Shown one piece after another: positions 27,601 to 36,777 of a DNA stretch of 64,000 nt. How positions within the stretch are numbered: the first letter of the stretch is position 1; each line of letters opens with the position of its first letter. The DNA is from Edaphobacter sp. (GTDB lineage: Bacteria > Acidobacteriota > Terriglobia > Terriglobales > Acidobacteriaceae). A program made the translations under genes and the position numbers. The notes beneath the pieces are model-generated. The model worked only from the letters and a program-made list of their open reading frames with translations. It made no database searches and was not told the origin of the DNA. The stretch covers positions 1-64,000 of the forward strand of contig JAOAPB010000024.1 of the NCBI GenBank assembly GCA_025462645.1, read 5' to 3'.

Positions 27601-28722
27601 ATGACAACAACAGGTACGGGGACGGGAGACGAATCATCAATACACTATCTGTTGTTTGTGGGAACTTATACCGACCGAGGCAGTGATGGGATTTACGTCT
27701 TTCGATTCACAGAAAAGGACGGAAATCTAAGCCCGATGGGTCTTGCGGCTCGCGCCATCAACCCCTCGTCGCTTGCCATAGTTCGGTCAGCCAACCCGCA
27801 TTCGAAAGTCGTCGGCCTACTTTCTGTTCAAGAGACCAGCGAAGCAACCGATGGTTTGCAGGGTGGAGTAGTTAGTTATGCCGTCGACCATTCCAGTGGC
27901 AACCTTCAGGTAGTAGATCGGGCTCCTTCTCACGGTGACGGGCCTTGCTCGATTACGCTTGACGATACGGGCCGCTATGCTTTTGTGGCAAATTTCTGGG
28001 GAGGCACTGTAGCCGTACTTCCCATAACGGCAGATCTTCGCTTCAACATGGCAACGACTGTCATTCAGACATTCTGTCCGTTGCGCTTTGTACCGCCGCG
28101 GCCTCATGCTTTTCAAACCATTCCCGGAAACCGCTTCGCCATAATCGCTGAATTGGGTACCGACAGACTCCTCACCTACCCATTCGACGCGAGGACCGGC
28201 CGGATCGAAGCGACTGAGCCCTTTGCGTTTGAACTGAAGACGGGTTCCGGACCACGCCACATGGCCTTCCTGAACAACGGAAGAATTCTCTACGTAGTTA
28301 ACGAGATCGCATGCACGGTAGCTGCGCTATTGGTCGAAGACGATGGAAGATTGCAACTTCTACAAACAATCTCAACGCTGGAAGATGGAACAAGGCTACC
28401 AGGAGATGCGGCGGAGGTTATTGTACACCCCAATGGCCGTTTTCTTTATGCTTCGACCCGCCGACCATCAACTATTTGTCTTTACCGTATCGACTCTACC
28501 TGTGGTCGGCTCTCTTTTGTTTGCGACTATGCATCGGGAGGAGACAGTCCCGCGGTTTTTGCCATTGCTCCATCCGGACGTTGGCTAATCGTCGGCAATC
28601 AAAGCTCCGGAAATCTTGCCGTCTTTCCGATCGACCCTTCTACGGGGCTCCTGGGAAAACTGCGACTGGCGACGCCTCTGAGTTCCCCTTCGAGCATCGT
28701 CTTCTTCCCTACGTCTATCTAA
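27601..28722 (+). CDS. Beta-propeller lactonase (YbhE/6-phosphogluconolactonase-like)
   Basis: A 373-residue seven-bladed propeller of the Lactonase family (PF10282). It shows VGTYTDRGSDGIYVFRF, INPSSLAI, the blade repeats DGPCSITLDDTGRYAFVANFWGGTV and GSGPRHMAFLNNGRILYVVNE, and HPNGRFLYASTR. No signal peptide is visible, so it is probably cytosolic. In sugar oxidation pathways such enzymes open aldonolactones made by SDR dehydrogenases, which is the gene immediately before it. It is co-directional with the IclR and amidohydrolase genes. Confidence 0.9.
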   Translation: MTTTGTGTGDESSIHYLLFVGTYTDRGSDGIYVFRFTEKDGNLSPMGLAARAINPSSLAIVRSANPHSKVVGLLSVQETSEATDGLQGGVVSYAVDHSSGNLQVVDRAPSHGDGPCSITLDDTGRYAFVANFWGGTVAVLPITADLRFNMATTVIQTFCPLRFVPPRPHAFQTIPGNRFAIIAELGTDRLLTYPFDARTGRIEATEPFAFELKTGSGPRHMAFLNNGRILYVVNEIACTVAALLVEDDGRLQLLQTISTLEDGTRLPGDAAEVIVHPNGRFLYASTRRPSTICLYRIDSTCGRLSFVCDYASGGDSPAVFAIAPSGRWLIVGNQSSGNLAVFPIDPSTGLLGKLRLATPLSSPSSIVFFPTSI

Positions 28723-28829
28723 CAGAAGCGGCGTCGTCCACCCTGCTGGACGGAAAGACAGATTCCCTTCACGATACCCATACGCAGGAACTAACATTGT
28801 CGCGAGAACCGAAAGGGGGATGATGACCA

Positions 28830-29663
28830 GTGACCGCAGCTCGAAAATCAATACCAAACCGGAAGATCGCCAATATGAACTCGGTCGAGCGAGCTTTCGC
28901 GATACTGGAATTCCTCAACTCCTCCCGGCGAGGCTGGAATATCTCTGAAATGAGCCGAAAGCTCGGCCTACCGAAGAGTTCGACTCATGTACTTTTCGCT
29001 ACTTTGGACAAGCTGGGCTACATCACTGAATATCAGTCGTCCAGACGTTATCAATTAAGCCCTAAACTGTACGGACTTGGCCGTCGGGCGCTCGAGACGA
29101 CACCTCTGCCCATGATTGCCCTGCCACATCTGCACTGGCTCGTTCAACAGACGAATCTCACGGCACATGTTGGAATCCTTGAAAAGAAGCAAGTGGTATT
29201 TGTCCAGAAGGTAGATGGTCCAGGAATCATCAAATTCGATACCTACATCGGAAAATGCTCGCAACTGCATTGCACAGGCTTGGGTAAATCACTCGTTGCG
29301 TTTCGTCCGGAAGAGGAGATCAAGAGTCTTTTGGACAGGTACACATTTAGCCGATTCACCAAGCAAACAATCTCTTCTCTCAGTACTTTCATAACAGAGT
29401 GCGAACGTATTCGACATGCAGGGTATTCGATGGATGATGAAGAGGAAGAGCTTGGAATCCGTTGTGTCGCAGTGCCCGTCTTATCCGACGGGTTTGCCGT
29501 GGCTGCAGTCAGTGTAACTGGAACTACAGCCCAGATGCCTCTCGAGGCGATCGCCAATATTGTTTCGAAGACCATATGTGCAGCACGCAGAATAGCAGCC
29601 CAACTGCAACCTGCACGCGCTCGTCATCACATCTCTGAAGAGGCGCAGGAAGGAGTTTCATGA
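28830..29663 (+). CDS. IclR-family transcriptional regulator
   Basis: A 277-residue form from GTG 28830 (ggggga upstream); an ATG at 28875 (MNSVERAFAILEFL) would give 262 residues and is equally plausible. The winged HTH is at SVERAFAILEFL...SRKLGLPKSSTHVLFATL. The effector domain has the family's LHCTGLGKSLVAF block and EEEELGIRCVAVPV. It controls the operon it belongs to and probably the divergent symporter unit, through the GACGC repeats at 26598-26655. Its 3' end overlaps the next ATG by 4 bases, indicating translational coupling. Confidence 0.92.
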   Translation: MTAARKSIPNRKIANMNSVERAFAILEFLNSSRRGWNISEMSRKLGLPKSSTHVLFATLDKLGYITEYQSSRRYQLSPKLYGLGRRALETTPLPMIALPHLHWLVQQTNLTAHVGILEKKQVVFVQKVDGPGIIKFDTYIGKCSQLHCTGLGKSLVAFRPEEEIKSLLDRYTFSRFTKQTISSLSTFITECERIRHAGYSMDDEEEELGIRCVAVPVLSDGFAVAAVSVTGTTAQMPLEAIANIVSKTICAARRIAAQLQPARARHHISEEAQEGVS

Positions 29664-30502
29664 TCGTTGATTGTCATACTCACGTTGGTGAAGAGCTACA
29701 TTTGACCAAGGATTTCGTGAAGGACGCCAGAACAGTCTCAGGCAATCCGAATCAGAGACTTGCGGTTGATCTCCAAGAACACCTTAAAGCGATGGAGGTC
29801 GTAGAACGCGCCGTCGTACTGGGGTTTCGGGCACATCATGTCGGATATGTCGTACCCAACGAATATGTAGCGGATTACGTACATCAGTATGACGATAAGC
29901 TTGTTGGCTTCGCTTCAATCGATCCTCATGACGAGGACGCCGTTGAGCAACTCGACTACTGCGTGAAGAATCTCCGCCTCAAAGGGCTGAAGCTGGGGCC
30001 TATCTATCAAAACATGCATCCATCCGACCCGCGCTTTGTTCGACTCTTCCAAAGAGCGGAACAATTGGATATTCCCATCCTCATACATCAGGGAACCACT
30101 TTTTGCCGAGATGTCTCGCTGGAATATGCTAACCCCGTTTTACTTCAACCGATCGCGCGCGCATTCCCCGACCTGCGCATGATCATCGCTCATTTGGGCC
30201 ATCCATGGATCGGAGAGACGATCTCTCTCATCCGGAAACATCCTAATCTCTATTCTGATTTATCTGCTTTACATTACCGACCCTGGCAGTTTTATAACGC
30301 CCTTGTTCTTGCGAAAGAATATGGAGTTCTTCATAAGCTTTTTCTCGGCTCAGACTACCCTGTCACTACGCCACAGGAAAGTATCGATGGCCTGCGAAAT
30401 GTGAACGCCCCCGCGGCCGGAACCGGTATGCCAACCATATCTTCTGAGGCCATTGAGGAGATCATTCACCGCGACACTTTTGCGATTTTGGGACTCTCCT
30501 GA
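29660..30502 (+). CDS. Amidohydrolase_2-family metal-dependent hydrolase
   Basis: A 280-residue TIM-barrel hydrolase of the family that includes aminocarboxymuconate-semialdehyde decarboxylase and sugar lactonases. The metal ligands are DCHTH at the N-terminus, ILIHQGT, AHLGHPW and GSDYPVT (Asp). The length matches the COG2159/COG3618 type. It is translationally coupled to the IclR gene and ends the operon before a hairpin terminator. A hydrolytic or decarboxylating step after the propeller lactonase is likely; which one is not decidable here. Confidence 0.88.
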   Translation: MIVDCHTHVGEELHLTKDFVKDARTVSGNPNQRLAVDLQEHLKAMEVVERAVVLGFRAHHVGYVVPNEYVADYVHQYDDKLVGFASIDPHDEDAVEQLDYCVKNLRLKGLKLGPIYQNMHPSDPRFVRLFQRAEQLDIPILIHQGTTFCRDVSLEYANPVLLQPIARAFPDLRMIIAHLGHPWIGETISLIRKHPNLYSDLSALHYRPWQFYNALVLAKEYGVLHKLFLGSDYPVTTPQESIDGLRNVNAPAAGTGMPTISSEAIEEIIHRDTFAILGLS

Positions 30503-30524
30503 AGTTATTTGAGCTTTCCGAAGG

Positions 30525-30561
30525 AAGGGATAGTAAGCATCATTTGCCTACCATCCCTTTT
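30525..30561 (+). terminator. Intrinsic terminator of the IclR operon
   Basis: Stem AAGGGAT/ATCCCTT extended by GTA/TAC and GC/GC with two A-C mismatches, followed by TTTTCT. It lies 22 bases after the amidohydrolase stop and before the convergent DUF4091 gene. Confidence 0.6.
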
Positions 30562-30587
30562 CTATCGCTACATGAAAACGAACTAAG

Positions 30588-32340
30588 CTATTTCGAAGCG
30601 CTAAGTATCTGCTGGATCTTCTGTTCTACCCAAACCTGTTGTCTCGGGAAATCTTTGTACGACTTCAGATCCGCAAGCAACGCTGAACTCGGCTTGATAC
30701 CTGCCGTCTGTAGCATTGCATAGTCTTGGAGAGACTCAGCAAAGACTTCCCAGCGAATTGAATCGATCGGCCCATCGGGACCGGGATAAACAACGAACGG
30801 ATCCCCATAAGCGATGCCAGGCCATGCTCCACCGGCTCCTTCCAAAAACGTATCTTCGAGCTGCTGCGTATCCATCTTGTACCAGTAGTTATAGCCCCAG
30901 TGCAGGAATCCACCTGCACCCAGATGATAGAAGAGCCACCCGCTCATGCGAATCGTCGCGAGAGGCGTATCGTAGAAGCGGTTCAGATAGTCACCGCGAG
31001 GGCCAGTGCAGTAGTACACCCAGTGCGGAATCCCTGCATCAATGTAATTCTGGGCCGACTGCAAAATCGGTACAGGAATATCAGTGATACGCTGCTTTCC
31101 GTACTCCACATCATTAAAGCATCCATGGTCTTCATCCACGGTGCGAGTTCCCTCAGCAACGCACGGGCTCGCTTGTAATTCTCCAGGTCTTCCCCACTAC
31201 CGGGCTCGTCTGAAACATGGAAGAACGTGTGATCTGGCGCTAAATGTTCTTCATCGAGAAACTTTCTCAATGCCGGTAGATACTGTTCAAGGAAACTTCG
31301 GTAGACACCTGTCGTCGGCGGGGTCTTCGTAGGCCAAAGCAGTTTGTACTCTTCGCCTTCACGTTGGTACACATGAATAGGTTCTCGCACACCCCAATAA
31401 AGCCACATGTGAGGGAATTCGAAGTATTCCATACCCGTACGCTTGCCCATCTCGACGAAACGGCGGACATCGCTAAAGTCGAAGCTGTACTTTCCAGGCG
31501 ATATTTCAGTTGCCTTCAACAATTGCGCTGGACGTGGAACGACCTCGCGTCTCGTCTGAAAGATAGGGACAGCAATCACGTTGGAGCCATGTGCCGTCAT
31601 GTCCGCGACGTAACGTTCAGTGTACTTCCACCATATTTCACTGAAGGGTTGCGTCTTGTAGGCATCGTAGATTCCGTCGGCGCTCCACCAATGCGTGACC
31701 GGAAAGTCATGCCGAGCTTTTATAACAAAAGATCGAACATCCACATGTGCCGACATCGCTCCCAATTCCGTCTGCTTCTTCTCTTTGCCTTCCTCGGCGC
31801 TAAGATGAATCGTGAGATCACGTACACCTGGGCTGATCGACGGCGGTACTTTCACAGTTATCCAGAACGCCTGATTCTCGTATGGGCCTACGCTCGCTAT
31901 TTGTTCTGGAAATAGAGGATCCGGAACCAGGCCAGGTAGATGCTCACCTCCATCAGCCACGGCCAAGTCAATGTCGGTATTTCTGTGCGCCATTGGCACA
32001 TAACCGACATGACGAATTTGAACTCCAAGGTCTTTGCTCTCGTCGATTTCACATTTGACGCGAAGCCCTCTCTTCGACATCTCATTCCTGACAACGACTT
32101 GAAAGGATAAAGTAGCATTCCTTGCGGAAAGTAACCGAAGGTCTTTTCGATCTGAAACAGGCGAGGTCGGGAACACTCGTTGCAATGAGCTTTCCAGCCA
32201 CATCTTCACCGACGGAGGAGCCACAGTCTCAGGTCCGGCTGCAATAAGACTTTGACTTAAAAGACATACGAAGAAAGGGGGGATGGTTGCCCATCCCCTC
32301 ACGTTTGCAGTTTTAGATTTTTTCCAAGAATAGCTCTCAT
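30588..32340 (-). pseudogene. DUF4091 glycoside hydrolase-like protein, two homopolymer frameshifts
   Basis: A secreted protein of about 580 residues with an N-terminal beta domain and a TIM-barrel-like DUF4091 region. ATG 32340 has a strong ribosome site (gagggag) and gives MRAILGK, but one A seems missing from the A6 run at 32318-32323. Restoring it joins the signal sequence TIPPFFVCLLSQSLIAAG. A second base is missing around 31113-31118, between KTMDAL and the NDVEYGKQ continuation. The last part (MDTQQLEDTF, DGPIDSIRWEVFAESLQDYAML) is the typical DUF4091 end. It lies 14 bases behind the second TonB receptor on the same strand. Both lesions are in A/T runs, so sequencing error is plausible. 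Confidence 0.8.
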
Positions 32341-32354
32341 TACTCCCTCTCGCG

Positions 32355-35300
32355 TTAGAACAGGAACTTGAGTCCGAACTGCATCGTACGAGCCGCTTGT
32401 GAGCCAAAGATCTTACCCAGGTTGGCATCGTTCACATTTTGGGTTGGATTGTTCAGATTCGCACGGTTGAGAGCGTTGAACGCTTCCCACCTAAATTCAA
32501 AATATCTAGCCTCACTCAGATACGCCCGCTTCATAAGCGCGGTATCAGCGTTGAAATAGCCGGGGCCGTTCACGTCACCCACGTTCGAATTGCCGAACGT
32601 ATATAGCGGAGCAGGCGCAAAGGCGGTTGCCTTGAACCATCCGCTGGCGATCGGATTCGATACGTTTGGGTTAGAGATAAGGTTGGCGCGACTGCTTTGG
32701 CCGTTTCCAAGATTTCCGTTCGAGTTTGAGATAGTAAGCGGTTGTCCTGAACGGGCTCGTTCGTAGACAGAAGCCTGCCATCCGCCAAAGATCGCATTCA
32801 CAAACTTATTTGAGTCGCCGCCGAAATGACGTCCGTGGCCATAGGGAACTTCCCATACGACGCTCGCTGCCTGAATGTGACGATAGTCATTGATACTGCG
32901 ATGGCGGTTATACCAGGCTGGTGAATATGCAAGCAGGGCGTCAAACTCACCCTCGCCTACATTCTCATCCATGCTCTTGGAGAACGCATAGGCAAACGTA
33001 TATGCCAGGCCATTGGCGAATCGCCGCTCAACATAGGTTTGGAGGCCGTTGTACCAGAAACGACCTTGGTTGCCATATGTGTGAATTGACGAAAACTTAG
33101 GGAACGGCTGGTCGGCTTGTATATTTGCGTGAAAACCTACAGTTGCAACATTGCGTTCCTGGCCCGAAATTTCATTAGGCACGCGCGTCCCGACGTACGA
33201 GACCGTGAGCACGGTTTTAGCGACGATTGGCATTTGAACTGAAACATTGAACTCCCTCGTTTCAGCTGGCTTAATATCTACAAGGGGTGAGTACACAGCG
33301 AAATTGCTCGCACCATTTGGTCCCGCTGCCCAGACGTTCTCCCATTTGTTCAACGAAGCGGTAGAGAAGTTCTGGTTATAAACAGTCCACGTTGGCATAT
33401 TGATCAGCGATGCGCCGCGGTTTCCTGTGAAGTTGTTGTAATAGGTTCCATATCCAGCACGGAGGACGATATCGTTACCTCCGAAGGGGCGATAGGTCAG
33501 TCCGAGACGAGGCTGCCAGTTTCCATTCGGTTCATAGAGACCATTCGGATAACCCGCCTGGGTCGAAGTCTCCCACAGGCCGGCGGTCTGCGCAGCCAAT
33601 GCTGGCGAAGTTGAGAACGTGGAGAAATTCGGTTTGCCTGTTCCGTCAACGGCAACAACGACTTTATTGTCCGTGGGATTCCAGACGCTGCAAAGATACA
33701 GGTAGCAGCCTCGAGCAAGATAGCGATCATATCTCACACCGAGATCGAGTGTGAGGTTAGGACGCACCTTCCATGTGTCCTTCGCATAAATGCCAATGAA
33801 GGGAGATTTATCCTCTCCAAAGAAGGTTAAAGGGTCATTGAGAGAGCTCGTGTTGGTATAGCCCAACAGGTAATCTGCAAACGCATTGCCCGTGTATTGG
33901 CCATTGAAACCAAAACTTCCACGAGCTGCTGCAGAACCATGCCCACCATACGCCTGTCGATTTCCAAAATCAAAACCTACTTTTAGCGTGTGCGTTCCGG
34001 CAATCCGATCTAGTGAAGCCTTACCCGTGTATTGTGCATTTCTCTGCCCACCAGGAACTCCGTAACCGCCAGCAAAGGAGACACCCGTGTAGCCACTGAT
34101 ACCAATGTCAGGGGGCCCGATCCATTGCTCGCGCCCGGTGCTCGGAATACCAAGAATGCCCGCTAGCTGAGAGTCATTCTGCTTGCCCAGCGCCGGATTC
34201 GAATACTCGTCCTTAGTCCGCATCATTCCGCCGGTTATTGTGAGCAAAGTCTTCGGAGTCAATGTCCACGTGTAGTTCACAGCAACACCGTGCTGCCGAA
34301 GGGTATTGAGGCCATATGTCGATGGGTCGGCACGATAGCCGGCCTGCTGCGTAGGCTCCTGAAGATAAAAATATCGCCCATAAATGCGCTGGTTTGATGT
34401 GATCTGATGATCCACCCTTCCGAGATACTCATAGGTCTTGTCATACGTATTCGCGTTTGCGATATAACGATTGCCGGCGGAGTTCGGTGTGATCAGGATA
34501 GGCAAAAAGTATTTCGCGGCAGAATCTACGCGGGCTGCTGGAATCTGATTGTTTGCAAAAGGAAGGCCTGTTACCGGATCTTTGATTGGAGTCGGCCAGG
34601 AGGAAAAATCGGCGGCGCCCGAGCCTGTAGGGATAAACGCTGTTGGAATTGCAGCTTCATTCAGGAGTTGAGCATTGCGAATGATCGTCGCCTGGAAACT
34701 TCCAAAAAAGAATGTCTTATTGCGGTAGACTGGACCGCCCAGTGTGCCTCCAAACAAGTTGTAGCGAACACGCGGCTTCGGCTTTGTCTTATCGGCGAAT
34801 GCGTTATAGGCATTGAAAATATCATTCTGCACAAACTCGAACGCACTCCCGTGAAAGGCATTCGTTCCGCCCTTTGTGACAACGATGACCTGACTTGGAC
34901 TGCGTCCGGCTTCCGCTCCCGAGTCAATTGTCTGAACACTGAATTCAGCGATGGAATCAACATTAGGAACAGCAGTTCCTCCTTCGGCCGAACCGTCGTT
35001 GCTCGTAACTCCGTCGAGCTGAAAGTTCGTCTTATCACTCCGCAGTCCGTTTCCTTGGACAGTAGTGACGCGCATATTTGTGACACTTGGCGGCGGGTCT
35101 AGAACTCTCATTCCCGGAACCAGACCGACCAGCGCAAGGGGACTGCGCGTAGCGAGTGGCAACTGCCTTATCTGATCCATTTGTACGACGGTCTCTAGTG
35201 TGGCGCTCTCGGTTTGAAGAGCAGAACTCGTTGACTGGACCGAGACCGTTTCCGTAGCTCCGCCCAGCTCCAACACCGGCTCAACACGAACCTGCGAGCC

Positions 35301-35591
35301 GACGGTGAGCTGAACGCCCGCGTTTTCCCAGTGCTTGAAGCCCGAAGCTTCAACTACAACACGATAGGAGCCAATGGGAAGAGCCAGAATAGTGAATTCA
35401 CCATCACGTCCTGTTTGCTGCCGGCTCGCTGCCCCGGTCGCCACATTGGAAGCTGTCACAACTGCGCCCGAGATTCTTGCACCACTCGGATCACTAACAG
35501 TACCCGTGATTGTCGCCTGAGTTCCTACTTGACCGAAAAGACTTGCGGTAGCTAGCACGATCACTGAGAGAAACTTACATGAGAAGCTCAT
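32355..35591 (-). CDS. Oar-like TonB-dependent outer-membrane receptor
   Basis: 1078 residues. A signal peptide is followed by a carboxypeptidase-regulatory-like domain (ATITGTVSDPSGARISGAVV to about residue 100). Next come the plug (QLPLATRSPLALVGLVPGMR, FQLDGV, VVTKGGTNAFHGSAFEFVQN) and a barrel ending in MQFGLKFLF with a terminal aromatic. ATG 35591 follows GGAAGGGGAG. It is co-directional with the DUF4091 gene 14 bases downstream, so this receptor-plus-glycosidase pair is one unit. The plug motifs are much closer to the third receptor (57495) than to the first (14170). Confidence 0.93.
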   Translation of the reverse strand: MSFSCKFLSVIVLATASLFGQVGTQATITGTVSDPSGARISGAVVTASNVATGAASRQQTGRDGEFTILALPIGSYRVVVEASGFKHWENAGVQLTVGSQVRVEPVLELGGATETVSVQSTSSALQTESATLETVVQMDQIRQLPLATRSPLALVGLVPGMRVLDPPPSVTNMRVTTVQGNGLRSDKTNFQLDGVTSNDGSAEGGTAVPNVDSIAEFSVQTIDSGAEAGRSPSQVIVVTKGGTNAFHGSAFEFVQNDIFNAYNAFADKTKPKPRVRYNLFGGTLGGPVYRNKTFFFGSFQATIIRNAQLLNEAAIPTAFIPTGSGAADFSSWPTPIKDPVTGLPFANNQIPAARVDSAAKYFLPILITPNSAGNRYIANANTYDKTYEYLGRVDHQITSNQRIYGRYFYLQEPTQQAGYRADPSTYGLNTLRQHGVAVNYTWTLTPKTLLTITGGMMRTKDEYSNPALGKQNDSQLAGILGIPSTGREQWIGPPDIGISGYTGVSFAGGYGVPGGQRNAQYTGKASLDRIAGTHTLKVGFDFGNRQAYGGHGSAAARGSFGFNGQYTGNAFADYLLGYTNTSSLNDPLTFFGEDKSPFIGIYAKDTWKVRPNLTLDLGVRYDRYLARGCYLYLCSVWNPTDNKVVVAVDGTGKPNFSTFSTSPALAAQTAGLWETSTQAGYPNGLYEPNGNWQPRLGLTYRPFGGNDIVLRAGYGTYYNNFTGNRGASLINMPTWTVYNQNFSTASLNKWENVWAAGPNGASNFAVYSPLVDIKPAETREFNVSVQMPIVAKTVLTVSYVGTRVPNEISGQERNVATVGFHANIQADQPFPKFSSIHTYGNQGRFWYNGLQTYVERRFANGLAYTFAYAFSKSMDENVGEGEFDALLAYSPAWYNRHRSINDYRHIQAASVVWEVPYGHGRHFGGDSNKFVNAIFGGWQASVYERARSGQPLTISNSNGNLGNGQSSRANLISNPNVSNPIASGWFKATAFAPAPLYTFGNSNVGDVNGPGYFNADTALMKRAYLSEARYFEFRWEAFNALNRANLNNPTQNVNDANLGKIFGSQAARTMQFGLKFLF

Positions 35592-35908
35592 ATCTACTCC
35601 CCTTCCACATCTTTTTTTGGGTGACCCCGTCGCAAAACGTGGTTCATCTGGCCTATCAATTTCCGATCAGACTGTGATCAAAAAAAAATCCGTTTGCCCT
35701 TAACAGGCTATTAATACTCAGCGTGAAAGCAATGATGTATAGGTCTTTGATCGTTGGCAAGAATATTGCCTCAAGCTTCCATGCGGCTGGACGATCTCTT
35801 CAGTGTGCTCAGAGAACGATGGTCGCTGCCGCTAAAGGAAATACTTCTTTATTTGAGATTGAGCTTTTCTTCGAGAGCCTAGCGATGCATGTAAGTAGAT
35901 TTGCCACA
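35592..35908. other. Intergenic region, promoter side of the second TonB receptor
   Basis: About 300 bases holding the receptor's promoter. An A8 run lies near 35682-35689. No gene is seen. Confidence 0.4.
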
Positions 35909-35942
35909 TAAAAATCGCCGCTCATCCATCTATGAGCGGCGA
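35909..35942 (-). terminator. Strong intrinsic terminator of the RraA/HisD operon
   Basis: A perfect 11-bp stem (35915-35925 with 35932-35942, GC-rich) with loop ccatct. On the minus strand it is followed by a run of T (35909-35914 read as A on the plus strand). It lies 57 bases after the RraA-like stop and ends the four-gene minus-strand operon. Confidence 0.85.
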
Positions 35943-35998
35943 CTCATCCACGCCAGCATAATACCTTGGTCATCGAATGCTAACTAATGCCTGCAACG

Positions 35999-36724
35999 CT
36001 ACAGCACGCCATATTTTGCATACACCTGAGAAAGGAAGGCTCCTTCAAAGAGATCACGTCGACTCTCATTCTCTCTGAATGCCTTTTCCTTCGCTTGAGC
36101 GAAGACTTCGGAAATCATCTCTGCGGGGATGGCAACAATGCCGTCGTAGTCCGCGAAGATAAGATCGCCGGGATTTACTAAAACCCCGCCGCAACTTACT
36201 GGCACGTTGTAGTCGACGACTTGACCTCGACCGCGCGAGTCGACCGGCTTGATACCAGCGGCGAATACCGGAAAACCAAGCTTTTGTATTGTACGAACAT
36301 CGCGGACAAGGCCGTCCACGACGGCACCTCGCGCCCCTCGCGCTCTCGCCGCAGTAGACAGCAGCTCTCCCCAGGGTGCGTTGCGCTTAGATTCGCAAGT
36401 CGACACAACTACAACTTCACCTGGGAGTATGCTGTCCATCGCCTCAATCTCAAGCCCATAGGGATCGTCTGGAACATAAAACATATCCTGGCACTGAATG
36501 GTGCGAGCCCATCCCGCAAATGTCGCATCCGGAGACAGCGGCCGCAGATATTCGCGCATCGCCTGATCACGTCGCCCAAGCTCATCGAGTGCATCAGCTA
36601 TCACCGCTGTGTAGAGTTTCGACTCGATCTCCTCAAACATAGTGACCTCGTCTTTATCGGCCGGCCTGCTCTCGATACGGTAGACATTCTCTTTTATCTT
36701 TACTTCGCTCACAATTCCCTCCAA
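35999..36724 (-). CDS. RraA-like aldolase (HMG/CHA aldolase family)
   Basis: A 241-residue protein of the RraA/4-hydroxy-4-methyl-2-oxoglutarate aldolase family. The active-site block is complete: APWGELLSTAARARGARGAVVDGLVRDV, with the glycine-rich loop, Arg and Asp binding substrate and divalent metal. That completeness separates it from the RNase-inhibitor RraA. NPGDLIFADYDGIV follows. Enzymes of this family cleave tertiary 4-hydroxy-2-oxo acids to pyruvate or decarboxylate oxaloacetate. It is last in the operon DMFase-like - SDR - HisD-like - RraA-like, and a final retro-aldol step yielding pyruvate is the natural inference. Confidence 0.9.
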   Translation of the reverse strand: MEGIVSEVKIKENVYRIESRPADKDEVTMFEEIESKLYTAVIADALDELGRRDQAMREYLRPLSPDATFAGWARTIQCQDMFYVPDDPYGLEIEAMDSILPGEVVVVSTCESKRNAPWGELLSTAARARGARGAVVDGLVRDVRTIQKLGFPVFAAGIKPVDSRGRGQVVDYNVPVSCGGVLVNPGDLIFADYDGIVAIPAEMISEVFAQAKEKAFRENESRRDLFEGAFLSQVYAKYGVL

Positions 36725-36777
36725 TGTTCCTCATCCTGCTGGTTTCTGCATCACTCGCTCAATACAGGAGCTGCCGC

